Positions 1 through 6,645 of a stretch of DNA of 13,274 nucleotides are shown one piece after another. The DNA comes from Coriobacteriia bacterium (GTDB taxonomy: Bacteria; Actinomycetota; Coriobacteriia; WRKU01; WQUG01), in NCBI GenBank assembly GCA_009779395.1, contig WREJ01000018.1, positions 1 to 13,274 on the forward strand, given 5' to 3'. Positions within the stretch are counted from its first letter, which is position 1, and each line of letters starts with the position of its first letter. The notes beneath the pieces are model-generated. The model was not told where the DNA came from. It worked only from the letters and a program-made list of their open reading frames with translations, and did not search any database. A program made the translations under genes and the position numbers.

Positions 1-123
1 ATGATGCGCAGCAATCATTCTGGCGAGCGGAGCGCAGTGAAGGCGAAGCCAACGCAAGTGTAGTGAGCGAATGATGCGCAGCAATCATTCTGGCGAGCGG
101 AGCGCAGTGAAGGCGAAGCCAAC
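1..123. repeat. Tandem array of a ~70-bp palindromic repeat (family R1), truncated at the window edge
   Basis: Positions 1-50 recur exactly at 71-120, a 70-bp period. The complete unit reads from about 51 to 123. Each unit carries a hairpin (GAATGAT / ATCATTC around an 8-nt loop) and a short second hairpin GGC-GAA-GCC, joined by a GAGCGGAGCGC core. Diverged single copies lie at 6574-6645 and 10090-10162. The array starts about 28 bp past the stop of the DUF1385 gene and may run beyond position 1. Small open frames inside it look like by-products of the repeat and are not called as genes. No transposase is visible. Confidence 0.85.
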
Positions 124-150
124 ACCTGAGGTACTCTACATACTCGGCAC

Positions 151-1134
151 TTATTGGAAGGGCTGGTCGCTCTCTGCTGGCTTTGCTGATTCGGCGTCTG
201 CTGCAAGAACTACTTCTGCTGCAGTGATTGCAACCTCTATCATGCCGTCGTCGGGGTCTCCTGTAGTAAGACGCTGCATTTGCAGACCGGGCCACATCAG
301 TACTTTGACAATCGCTAGGTGGGTGCGTGGTGCTGCCCACTTTACCGTGACTTCATAGGCAAGGCCGGCTACCAGGGGCAAAAACATCAGGCGAATGACA
401 ATACGAATTGCAAGTATCGCAGCAGTGCTGGTGATACCCCAGGCGGTAACCATGGCATTGATGGGCACCAAAGAAAAGACCAGGATTGCCAGTGCCATGA
501 CCATGATAAGAAAAGCCGTTCCGCAGCGCGTGTGCAAAGTTGAATAGGGGCGTACCTTTTCAATGGTCAAAGGCTCACCCGCCTCGATTGCTGCTATGAC
601 TTTATGTTCTGCACCGTGATAGCGAAAGACACGTCTGATGTCGGGGATACGACTAATAGCATAGACGTACGCAAAGAAAATCGTGATGCGCATCAGCCCG
701 TCAAAGGCGTTCCACAAAAAGCGACTGTCACTTGCTGGACCCATGACGGCTTGGGTAATAAAGGCTGGCAACAAGACAAAGATACCAATAGCAAGCACAA
801 TGCCCATCACAACAGAACTGGCAATGATGCCGCCCGTCATAACAGATTCACGCTCGCCGTCTGTGCTGCCCTCTGCTGGTTCTTCTTCAAGGCCTGCTAT
901 GCGCGCAGATATTGCCAGTGCTTTTGTCCCCAAAGCAAGGCTTTGCCCCAGGGCAACAACACCACGAATAATTGGCCAACGCATCCAGGCGTTGCGATCT
1001 GCTGCACTATTTAAAGGGTGTAGTTCTGTATGGATTTCGCCCTGCTCGTCACGGGCAGCAACAGCCCAGTTGCGTTTGCCGCGCATCATGACGCCCTCAA
1101 GTACTGCCTGGCCGCCTATTTTGGTCGTGCTCAT
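151..1134 (-). CDS. DUF1385 / YqhQ-family membrane protein
   Basis: A 327-residue integral membrane protein of the DUF1385 (YqhQ) family. Its biochemical role is not established. Family marks are the N-terminal GGQAVLEGVMMRG (residues 7-19), the central YHGAEHK (172-178) and HTRCGT (201-206). Hydrophobic segments lie near residues 102-130, 147-162, 206-228 and 232-262, consistent with several membrane spans. The length is normal for the family. The ATG lies 1 nt past the thyX stop (TAG-G-ATG) and no strong ribosome binding site is seen, so translation probably depends on coupling to thyX. In Gram-positives this family often sits upstream of prfA/prmC, which would lie beyond the left edge here. 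The identification is firm; the function is not. Confidence 0.93.
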   Translation of the reverse strand: MSTTKIGGQAVLEGVMMRGKRNWAVAARDEQGEIHTELHPLNSAADRNAWMRWPIIRGVVALGQSLALGTKALAISARIAGLEEEPAEGSTDGERESVMTGGIIASSVVMGIVLAIGIFVLLPAFITQAVMGPASDSRFLWNAFDGLMRITIFFAYVYAISRIPDIRRVFRYHGAEHKVIAAIEAGEPLTIEKVRPYSTLHTRCGTAFLIMVMALAILVFSLVPINAMVTAWGITSTAAILAIRIVIRLMFLPLVAGLAYEVTVKWAAPRTHLAIVKVLMWPGLQMQRLTTGDPDDGMIEVAITAAEVVLAADAESAKPAESDQPFQ

Positions 1135-1135
1135 C

Positions 1136-1825
1136 CTAGAGCTCGCTGCGATCTATGCGCGCAAAGGGTCGTCCGCAGGTCATTGTGCCCTCGGGACAAA
1201 AGGTTCTGCGGCAGACAGCACCAGCGTCGGCAAAAATATAGGGTGCTGTGGGCGCAGCCAGTTCAAGCATGCGGTCAGCTGCGGCACGAATCTCCCACTG
1301 TGCACGGCGACAGCAGCGCAGACTGAAAAAGTGCAGCAGTTCGCGCATGTTCATCGTCACGACGATTTTGGTTTCCATGGCATTGGGTAGCAGGTAGCGT
1401 GCGTCCTCTGCAGCGACTCCTTTGTCGATAAGGTCACGATAGGACGCAAAAGCAGCGTTGCAGTGTTGCAGATAGGCAGCTTCAGTATCTGCGCCGGCGG
1501 CTTTCACCTGCGGAGGGATGATGAACTCTGGCTCGTCCTCGTAGCGAACGTAGCGTTGCGATTGCTGGTTATAGCTGGCAATACGGTGGCGCACCAACTG
1601 ATGGGTCATCGCACGCGAGATACCGTCAAGCGCAAAGGTATAAGAAGCGTGCTCGAGCGCAGAAAGGTGTCCACTGGTCAGCAGGATGCGCAGGATTTTT
1701 TTGACCTCGTCACCGGGCATCGTTTCAAGCAGTTCTGCTCCCCCGACCGGTGCGTAACACAGGCGTGCTGCAGCAGCTATCGCCCGTTCAGGGTCAGGGG
1801 TATTAAAAAGTAAGGTTACCTGCAT
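1136..1825 (-). CDS. thyX: Flavin-dependent thymidylate synthase ThyX
   Basis: Cytosolic FAD enzyme that makes dTMP from dUMP, using methylene-tetrahydrofolate as carbon donor and NAD(P)H as reductant; it replaces ThyA. The 229-residue protein carries the diagnostic ThyX signature RHRX7S as RHRIASYNQQS (residues 79-89), preceded by a conserved LEHASYTF block near 57-64 involved in flavin/substrate binding. The C-terminal part carries the LLPNAMETKIVVTMNMREL block and a Cys-rich FCPEGTMTCG tail seen in many anaerobe ThyX proteins. The ATG is 9 nt after the rpmE stop and 1 nt separates its stop from the next gene, so this is the middle of a three-gene unit. No good Shine-Dalgarno precedes it, which suggests coupling. 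In Bacillus the comparable slot near rho-rpmE is held by thymidine kinase, another dTMP enzyme. Confidence 0.96.
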   Translation of the reverse strand: MQVTLLFNTPDPERAIAAAARLCYAPVGGAELLETMPGDEVKKILRILLTSGHLSALEHASYTFALDGISRAMTHQLVRHRIASYNQQSQRYVRYEDEPEFIIPPQVKAAGADTEAAYLQHCNAAFASYRDLIDKGVAAEDARYLLPNAMETKIVVTMNMRELLHFFSLRCCRRAQWEIRAAADRMLELAAPTAPYIFADAGAVCRRTFCPEGTMTCGRPFARIDRSEL

Positions 1826-1834
1826 TGGCAGCAG

Positions 1835-2305
1835 CTAGGCAGCAGGAGCTTCTTCGGCAGCAGCGTCTGCGGGCGCATCTGCTTTTGTTTCAGCGTCTGC
1901 GTCTGTGGTCGCTGGTGTTTGCTCCTCCGCCTCGTCTGCAACGACCTCTTTCTTTGCCGGAGCAACCTTTTCAAACTCTGCCGCACGGGCAGCCTTTGCA
2001 GCGGCCCTTTCTTCGCGGACAGCAGCTTTTTTCGAGGCTTCTTCTTCTGCAGCAGCACGACGCGCATCAACAGCAGCCTTTTCTTTTTCAAGCGTAGCTG
2101 TTGCCGCCGCACCAAATTTGTCAGCAAAGCGCTGCACACGACCACCGGTGTCGACAAATTTCTGCGTACCGGTAAAGAAGGGATGGCACTTGTTGCACAA
2201 CTCGATGCGCACGTCGCCGCCCTTTGTTGAATGACTTTCAAAAGCGTTCCCACAAGAACAGCTATAGTTTGTTGCCTTGTAATCTGGGTGAATTCCCGAT
2301 CTCAT
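1835..2305 (-). CDS. rpmE: 50S ribosomal protein L31 with a long acidic/Ala-rich C-terminal tail
   Basis: Large-subunit ribosomal protein L31, zinc-binding type. The start at 2305 (MRSGIHPDY) is chosen because L31 proteins begin at this motif and an AGAGGAG ribosome binding site (2311-2317) lies 5 nt upstream. A longer in-frame start at 2374 has no such support. Zinc ligands C16, C18, C37 and C40 are present, followed by the conserved HPFFTGTQKFVDTGGRVQRF core (41-60). The core ends near residue 65. Residues about 66-156 form an extra tail, first Lys/Arg/Glu/Ala-rich (probably helical or coiled), then Asp/Glu/Ala/Thr-rich. Typical L31 is about 65-90 residues, so this protein is roughly twice normal length. 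First gene of the rpmE-thyX-DUF1385 unit. Confidence 0.95.
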   Translation of the reverse strand: MRSGIHPDYKATNYSCSCGNAFESHSTKGGDVRIELCNKCHPFFTGTQKFVDTGGRVQRFADKFGAAATATLEKEKAAVDARRAAAEEEASKKAAVREERAAAKAARAAEFEKVAPAKKEVVADEAEEQTPATTDADAETKADAPADAAAEEAPAA

Positions 2306-2400
2306 CTGTACTCCTCTATTGCTCGTGCGTTCTACTTGTAGTGTGTATGGTTTCCGACCATAGCAGTAAGACACAGCGTATCAGTGTAACACATATAGGA
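2306..2400 (-). promoter_or_regulatory. rpmE upstream region with Shine-Dalgarno and a leader hairpin
   Basis: This gap must hold the promoter and 5' leader of the rpmE-thyX-DUF1385 unit. On the minus strand it contains an excellent ribosome binding site AGAGGAG (2311-2317). It also contains a 6-bp hairpin, TATGGT / ACCATA with loop CGGAA (2344-2360). A possible extended -10 TGATACGCT lies further upstream, but no clear -35 is seen. Structured L31 leaders, including a Coriobacteria class, have been described; whether this sequence belongs to one was not tested. The hairpin is visible directly, but its regulatory role is inferred. Confidence 0.4.
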
Positions 2401-2949
2401 TTAAGGAGTACGACATGCCTCTCTTGTGTCCATTGCTTCTAGCCAGCGCTTCAACATTTGAATTTTGCTCTCATCAATGGGCAAGTGCTCAACTCTATCA
2501 GCAAGTATGTCCTTGTCGACAAGGTCTTCCTGCAGCAGCAGTGCAACAAACTGAAGGTCTTTCTCGCGATAGGCAGCCAACTTGCTTGCTGCCAAATCAT
2601 GAACTTCAAGGCAATGTCCTTTGTTGCCTCTTGTTCCTATCGAGTGCGAGACAACAATCATTCGCTTGTCCCACCCCCCTGGCAAGGCAGCTGCCTCGAT
2701 AGAGATTCCGTGCACGTAAAATCCATGCGCCAGGTGAAACAGCGAGCCATCACCTAAGGTACCGTCAATGCAGTCAGTCATTTCTGGTTTATTCTTTGGC
2801 TGAATATCAACCTCAATCGAGGCTCGCAGGGCTTCTGGTGCCTGAGGGTAAGTTCCTAGTATGGCCTGCGAGCCAAAGATCAGTAGTTCTGTGTCATCTG
2901 CAACATCACAGGCTGCTCGTATGGCATGCTCTAGCTGGTCGTAGCGCAT
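2401..2949 (-). CDS. DUF6036-like nucleotidyltransferase, probable effector of a two-gene module
   Basis: A 182-residue protein resembling the DUF6036 / AbiEii-like nucleotidyltransferase group. It shows the NTase GS motif in LIFGSQAIL (residues 23-31), an EVD acidic motif on the next strand (46-48) and a later LPGGWDKR (89-96). It also has the DLAASKLAAYREKD block (118-131), whose Lys, Arg and Asp are typical of this group. NTase toxins of this superfamily can transfer nucleotides to RNA or protein targets; the target here is unknown. It follows the wHTH gene after a 6-nt gap and only an AGG abuts its ATG, so translational coupling is likely. The pair resembles wHTH/NTase toxin-antitoxin systems of the AbiE kind with the regulator first. 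The fold assignment is fairly secure; toxicity is inferred. Confidence 0.72.
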   Translation of the reverse strand: MRYDQLEHAIRAACDVADDTELLIFGSQAILGTYPQAPEALRASIEVDIQPKNKPEMTDCIDGTLGDGSLFHLAHGFYVHGISIEAAALPGGWDKRMIVVSHSIGTRGNKGHCLEVHDLAASKLAAYREKDLQFVALLLQEDLVDKDILADRVEHLPIDESKIQMLKRWLEAMDTREACRTP

Positions 2950-2955
2950 CCTATA

Positions 2956-3834
2956 TTACGCATCCTCGAATTTGGACAACTCACTGAACTCTTCATTGGT
3001 CAGCACGGGCAAGAATGGCTCACTGCGCCACAGCCGCTGTGCACGCTCAGAATCAGATGCGAGTAGTCGGATAATCTGCTTTGCAGAATAGCTATCAAGC
3101 ATTTCAAGCCATTCTTTAATATCGGCATCAGCTGTCCCCTGTCCCTCGTCAAGCAAGCGCGAAAGATAACGCTTTGCCCGAACTATCACCTGCGGATGTG
3201 CGGCAACAAAAGCAAGAACTTCTGCACGCTTTGGACGTTTGCGCAGAGCTGCGTCTTGTGCAGGAACTCCCCACAACAACAAAGCATCCTCATCCATTGA
3301 AGGAGCGTCCGCCTTTAGGTAAAACTCAAGCTCTACTATCACCCCATATTTTTGTTCGATTCGCAGCAAATTCTCGCGCAATTCTGACTGCCATGCCCCC
3401 ATTCCCTCAGGAGTAAGCACCAGCTTTACTGTCAGTAAATCGGCAGGCTGACTCTCTAGAAAGTCAGTCCAGGCACTGACTATGCGCGCATCTGCAAAAA
3501 GGTCACGCAAGCTAATCAGAAACGTTTGAAACCTTTGGTATTCCTCATCAAACAGCTGTGCAAGCAGCTCAACAAAAGGATTATCAGCACAAACTTCGTA
3601 CACGCGGTTTCGGCCAGACCCAATGCACTGCACTATGCCAATTTGCTGCAAACGCTCGAGTGCACGCCGCGCGCCGGCCTGTGTCAAGCCCGCCAAACGG
3701 GCAGCCTCGGGCACACTGACCGCTGCCCCAACTTCATATATCAACACACGCAAGAGCCGCACCGTAGCAGGTGACCCCAGCACCACATCCATCGGATACT
3801 TCAAAACACTTTTATTTTCTCGAAGCGGACGCAT
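2956..3834 (-). CDS. Winged-helix regulator with a degenerate nucleotidyltransferase-like region, candidate antitoxin
   Basis: A 292-residue protein. Residues about 20-82 form a MarR/ArsR-like winged helix: SVPEAARLAGLTQAGARRAL gives the helix-turn-helix, and GIVQCIGSGRNRVYEV the wing. The middle (about 110-180) resembles the nucleotidyltransferase domain that often follows such wHTH domains, but the catalytic GS...DxD residues are not visible, so it is probably inactive. The C-terminal third is helical with no recognised domain. The ATG at 3834 has a GGGAG ribosome binding site about 7-8 nt upstream. Two near-identical dyads over its promoter fit autorepression by this protein. As the first gene of the cassette it most likely controls and possibly neutralises the downstream NTase. 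It could instead be a stand-alone regulator. Confidence 0.68.
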   Translation of the reverse strand: MRPLRENKSVLKYPMDVVLGSPATVRLLRVLIYEVGAAVSVPEAARLAGLTQAGARRALERLQQIGIVQCIGSGRNRVYEVCADNPFVELLAQLFDEEYQRFQTFLISLRDLFADARIVSAWTDFLESQPADLLTVKLVLTPEGMGAWQSELRENLLRIEQKYGVIVELEFYLKADAPSMDEDALLLWGVPAQDAALRKRPKRAEVLAFVAAHPQVIVRAKRYLSRLLDEGQGTADADIKEWLEMLDSYSAKQIIRLLASDSERAQRLWRSEPFLPVLTNEEFSELSKFEDA

Positions 3835-3850
3835 ATTCCTACTCCCTTCA

Positions 3851-3890
3851 GATACTATAGTATCCTAACAGATATTATAGTATCTTGCAA
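3851..3890 (-). promoter_or_regulatory. Promoter with twin palindromic operators for the wHTH-NTase cassette
   Basis: GATACTATAGTATC at 3851-3864 is a perfect 14-bp palindrome. A second copy, GATATTATAGTATC at 3871-3884, differs by one base. The copies are exactly 20 bp apart, about two helical turns. A promoter reads on the minus strand as TTGCAA (-35, 3885-3890), a 17-bp spacer and TAGGAT (-10, 3862-3867). An alternative -10 TATAAT lies at 3874-3879 inside the second dyad. The dyads therefore cover the spacer, the -10 and the probable start site, an arrangement suited to autorepression by the adjacent wHTH protein. Confidence 0.7.
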
Positions 3891-3921
3891 GGGCACCAAT
3901 GGCATTCCCTGCATCCATCAG

Positions 3922-3943
3922 AGTATCCAATCAAGTGGATACT
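3922..3943. promoter_or_regulatory. Distal inverted repeat sharing the operator half-site
   Basis: AGTATCCA-ATCAAG-TGGATACT is a perfect 8-bp inverted repeat with a 6-nt spacer. Its arms contain GTATC/GATAC, the same half-site as the two dyads at 3851-3884, but arranged outward-in. It lies upstream of the cassette promoter and just past the 3' end of rho. It may be an auxiliary operator or a transcript hairpin; the shared half-site favours the first. Confidence 0.45.
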
Positions 3944-3951
3944 TTTGTGAG

Positions 3952-3979
3952 GGAGCACGTCCATCACTGGACGCACTCC
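3952..3979 (-). terminator. Hairpin downstream of rho, possible 3'-end structure
   Basis: On the minus strand GGAGTGCGTCCA and TGGACGTGCTCC flank a GTGA loop and form a continuous 12-bp stem with two G-U pairs, beginning 17 nt after the rho stop. Read on the plus strand the two G-U positions become A-C mismatches, so the structure belongs to the rho transcript. A T-run precedes the stem rather than following it, so it is not a classical intrinsic terminator. It may protect the 3' end of the mRNA or pause RNA polymerase. Confidence 0.45.
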
Positions 3980-3996
3980 AAAAAATTAGTTAGCTA

Positions 3997-5655
3997 TTAC
4001 GAGACGTCGCTGCCTGCCTGTGCTGCCTTACGCGCCATCTTGGTAAGCAAGTCCATATTTGTTTCTGTCTGCTTGTAGCCATTTATCAGCTGTTGCATCG
4101 AGCGCTCAGGGTCGACGTTGTGCAAAATGCGGCGTACGCCCCAGACCAGCGGTGCTTCGTGTGCTGACAGTAGCAGCTCTTCTTTGCGGGTACCCGAGGC
4201 AATAATGTCGATTGCGGGGAAGATGCGGCGGTCTGCCAGTCCGCGGTCAAGGCGCAGTTCCATGTTGCCTGTTCCCTTGAACTCTTCAAAAATGACCTCG
4301 TCCATCTTTGAGCCTGTTTCGATGAGTGCTGTCGCCAAAATGGTCAGCGAGCCACCACCCTCGATGTTGCGTGCTGCACCAAAGAACTTCTTGGGTGGGT
4401 ACAGGGCGGCAGAGTCAACACCACCAGAAAGAATACGTCCCGAAGCTGGTGCCGCCAAATTGTAAGCACGCGCAAGCCGGGTAATCGAGTCAAGCAAAAT
4501 CACCACATCGCGACCGGTTTCAACCAGTCGTTTTGCCCGTTCAAGGACCAACTCTGTCACCGCAATATGATTCTCTGACGGCATGTCAAAGGTGCTCGAG
4601 ATGACCTCGCCGTGAATGGAACGCTGCATGTCGGTTACTTCTTCGGGGCGTTCGTCAACCAGCAGGCACATCAGGTGCACTTCGGGATTGTTTGCGTGAA
4701 TGCTTGCCGCAATGTCTTTCAGGATTTCGGTCTTTCCTGCTTTTGGCGGCGAGACAATCATGCCACGCTGACCCTTGCCAATCGGCGCCACCAAGTCAAT
4801 GGTACGCGCAGAAAAGTCCTTGCCGCCACGCTCCATCACCAGGCGCTCGTCGGGATACACCGGCGTCAGTGAACTAAAGCGCGGACGCTCGCCAAACTCG
4901 GCAAAAGGAACGTCGTTAACGCTGGTAATCTCTTTCAGCGCGGCGAACTTCTCATTTTCACGCGGAGGACGACCTTGCATACCCGACACAGAGTCGCCAC
5001 GACGCAGACGATTGCGCCTAATCAGCGAGGCCGACACATAGACATCACTCGAGCCTGCCAAATAACCGGTCGTGCGCAAAAAGCCATAGCCTTCGGGGAG
5101 TGTGTCCAGTATCCCCTCAACAGGCTGCAATTCAACCGTCTTGCGTGCCTCATCCGCCGAGCTTGTTGCCATCGTGCGCCCCTGAGCTGCAGCAGGTGCA
5201 GCTGCCGGTGCTGCAGCTGCTTTTGCCTCTGCTTCGGCACGAATTGTCTCGACACGATTCATATAGCCCTCGTGAACACGATCGACCAACTCTGGCTTTG
5301 GAATTGCTGACTTTCTCAGTTCGATGCCCAATTCTGCAGCGATTTCACGCAATTGCGCAACTTTTAGCTTTGCTAGCTCTTCTTTGGGCAAAACTGGTGG
5401 CAGCTCTACCTGTATAGAGGGCTGGGCAGCAGGCGGGGCAGCAGCGGCAGCCTGTCCAGCGTGCTCGAAGGATTGATCTTGGTCTGGCGCGTAGCCTTGA
5501 CCAGCAGACTGCGGAATATGTGGTTGAAAATTCTTGGGAAAGCCGACTGGCGTGGGCTTGTTTGGTCGCTTGTGGCCACTACCCTTTGAATTTTTCTTGC
5601 CAAATTCGTTCATGCCACTACTGCGCTTTGCTCGTTTTCTGGGTCGTCCACTCAT
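3997..5655 (-). CDS. rho: Transcription termination factor Rho
   Basis: Hexameric RNA-dependent ATPase that terminates transcription at unstructured C-rich RNA; 552 residues. The N-terminal 90 residues form a basic, then Gln/Ala/Pro-rich low-complexity extension typical of actinobacterial Rho. The Rho N-terminal helical domain follows (about 94-128), then an Ala-rich linker and the RNA-binding fold with EGYGFLR (188-194) and SDVYVSASLIRR (203-214). The ATPase core has Walker A SPPKAGKT (302-309), Walker B VVILLD (384-389) and the C-terminal R-loop region GSLTILATALIETGSKMDE. The ATG at 5655 is chosen because it overlaps the transaldolase stop as ATGA and has AAGG about 10 nt upstream. A longer TTG start at 5676 is unlikely. 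The expected downstream partner rpmE is displaced by the inserted cassette. Confidence 0.97.
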   Translation of the reverse strand: MSGRPRKRAKRSSGMNEFGKKNSKGSGHKRPNKPTPVGFPKNFQPHIPQSAGQGYAPDQDQSFEHAGQAAAAAPPAAQPSIQVELPPVLPKEELAKLKVAQLREIAAELGIELRKSAIPKPELVDRVHEGYMNRVETIRAEAEAKAAAAPAAAPAAAQGRTMATSSADEARKTVELQPVEGILDTLPEGYGFLRTTGYLAGSSDVYVSASLIRRNRLRRGDSVSGMQGRPPRENEKFAALKEITSVNDVPFAEFGERPRFSSLTPVYPDERLVMERGGKDFSARTIDLVAPIGKGQRGMIVSPPKAGKTEILKDIAASIHANNPEVHLMCLLVDERPEEVTDMQRSIHGEVISSTFDMPSENHIAVTELVLERAKRLVETGRDVVILLDSITRLARAYNLAAPASGRILSGGVDSAALYPPKKFFGAARNIEGGGSLTILATALIETGSKMDEVIFEEFKGTGNMELRLDRGLADRRIFPAIDIIASGTRKEELLLSAHEAPLVWGVRRILHNVDPERSMQQLINGYKQTETNMDLLTKMARKAAQAGSDVS

Positions 5656-6314
5656 GCTGTGATTACCTTCTTCCAATCTGCTTCAAATGACGCCAATCCC
5701 CGATCAGTCAGGGGATGTTCGACCAACTTTTTCAAGACATCGTAGGGTACGGTCGCAATATCGGCACCCATCAGTGCCGCCTGCGTCACGTGATGCGCAC
5801 TTCTGATAGAAGCCGCAATGATGTTCACCTGCTGGTCAAACTCGTAATTCTCAATCGCCACAACAACGTCTTCTAGTTGTGCCAAACCGTCCTCGCTGAT
5901 GTCGTCAAAACGACCGACAAAAGGCGAGATATAGGTGGCACCGGCGCGCGCTGCCATAATCGCCTGGGGAACGCTAAAGCACAGGGTCATGTTTACGGCG
6001 ATGTTTTTTTCTGCAAGTGCTTTTGTCGCGGCAAGACCCTCGATGGTGGTGGGCACTTTGACCACAACGTTAGGGGCAAGGGCAGCCAGCTGCTGACCTT
6101 CTGCGATGATGTCTGCACGCGTTGTACCAACGGCCTCGGCAGAGACAGGACCTGCGCACAAAGCGCAAATGCGCTGGATGTGTGCGGGGAAATCTGCCAG
6201 CTTGCCACCAATGCGCGCGTACAGCGTTGGATTGGTCGTCACACCGGCGACAACTCCCCAGCTAGCTGCCTCGGCAATCTGGTCTAGGTCGGCTGTGTCC
6301 AAAAAGAATTTCAT
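5652..6314 (-). CDS. tal: Small transaldolase (TalC/FSA family)
   Basis: A 220-residue single-domain transaldolase or fructose-6-phosphate aldolase-like enzyme, moving dihydroxyacetone units between sugar phosphates in the non-oxidative pentose phosphate pathway. The start MKFFLDTADLDQI (residues 1-13) is the family N-terminus, and GGAAGGA lies 6 nt upstream of this ATG. Further marks are VTTNPTL (25-31), the Schiff-base lysine K86 in VVVKVPTT, and ARAGATYISPFVGRFDD, close to Bacillus-type Tal. The closing KHPLTD-like segment is EHPLTDRG. A longer reading to 6443 adds 43 residues unlike the family and is rejected. The ATGA overlap places it in one operon with rho, matching the Gram-positive tal...rho-rpmE gene order. 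Exact activity (Tal or FSA) cannot be settled by eye. Confidence 0.93.
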   Translation of the reverse strand: MKFFLDTADLDQIAEAASWGVVAGVTTNPTLYARIGGKLADFPAHIQRICALCAGPVSAEAVGTTRADIIAEGQQLAALAPNVVVKVPTTIEGLAATKALAEKNIAVNMTLCFSVPQAIMAARAGATYISPFVGRFDDISEDGLAQLEDVVVAIENYEFDQQVNIIAASIRSAHHVTQAALMGADIATVPYDVLKKLVEHPLTDRGLASFEADWKKVITA

Positions 6315-6443
6315 GCTGCGTCCTTCCCGAGCATCGTGCTTTATGCAAAACCCCCCAGGGGGATAAGTATCAGGATAAGTCAAAAGAATAGTGCAGGCAG
6401 AACCCACGCACACTATTGTGAGCCAACGAGCACAGCACGTCAA
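6315..6443 (-). promoter_or_regulatory. Promoter and C/U-rich leader of the transaldolase-rho operon
   Basis: On the minus strand TTGACG (6438-6443) and CACAAT (6415-6420), 17 bp apart, make a plausible sigma-70-type promoter that leaves a leader of about 100 nt. The leader from about 6404 to 6357 is rich in C and U and poor in G, as expected of a Rho-binding (rut-like) segment. It ends in a short C5-T-G6 near-palindrome followed by TTTT (6347-6362). The tal Shine-Dalgarno GGAAGGA lies just before 6314. The rest of the interval up to the repeat (6444-6573) holds nothing recognised. Confidence 0.4.
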
Positions 6444-6573
6444 GCGTTACAAAAAATTCTCACACTGCAGAGCTACCTTTGGCCAGCAAGAACAAATCAG
6501 GGTGCATCCAGGTGGTCAAGATTCGTGCTGAAATGAAAATCGGAAAGCGGAGCGTAGCAAGACCTACGTGAGC

Positions 6574-6645
6574 ATTGCCTACGGCTTCACTGCACTTCGT
6601 TCGGAACCTGATTCAAGCATCAGGTTCACTCACTTCGCTTGTGTT
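6574..6645 (-). repeat. Dispersed palindromic repeat R1, inverted copy overlapping the hypF 3' end
   Basis: Read on the minus strand, this copy aligns end to end with the R1 copy at 10090-10162. The flanks AACRCAAGCGWAGTGAG and CGAACGRAGYGCAGTGAAG are conserved. The central hairpin differs in sequence but keeps its pairing: GAACCTGAT (6604-6612) and ATCAGGTTC (6619-6627) form a perfect 9-bp stem with a 6-nt loop. Positions 6630-6645 are also the last codons and stop of hypF. A 5-bp side hairpin CGTAG/CTACG lies just outside, at about 6552-6570. Confidence 0.8.

Noticed and set aside
15..206. Small minus-strand frame at the left edge
   Set aside because: It is translated mostly from the R1 repeat array. 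Similar peptides arise wherever the repeat occurs, as at 10006-10389.
683..1390. Long plus-strand open frame (235 codons) across DUF1385 and thyX
   Set aside because: It is antisense to two clearly recognised genes, crosses their junction and shows no recognisable domain.
1816..2253. Minus-strand 145-codon Leu/Arg/Lys-rich frame inside rpmE
   Set aside because: An out-of-frame reading of the Ala/Glu-rich L31 tail; low-complexity composition and no start signal.
6315..6443. N-terminal extension of the transaldolase to 6443
   Set aside because: The extra residues are unlike the family, whereas MKFFLDTADLDQI at 6314 has an excellent ribosome binding site.
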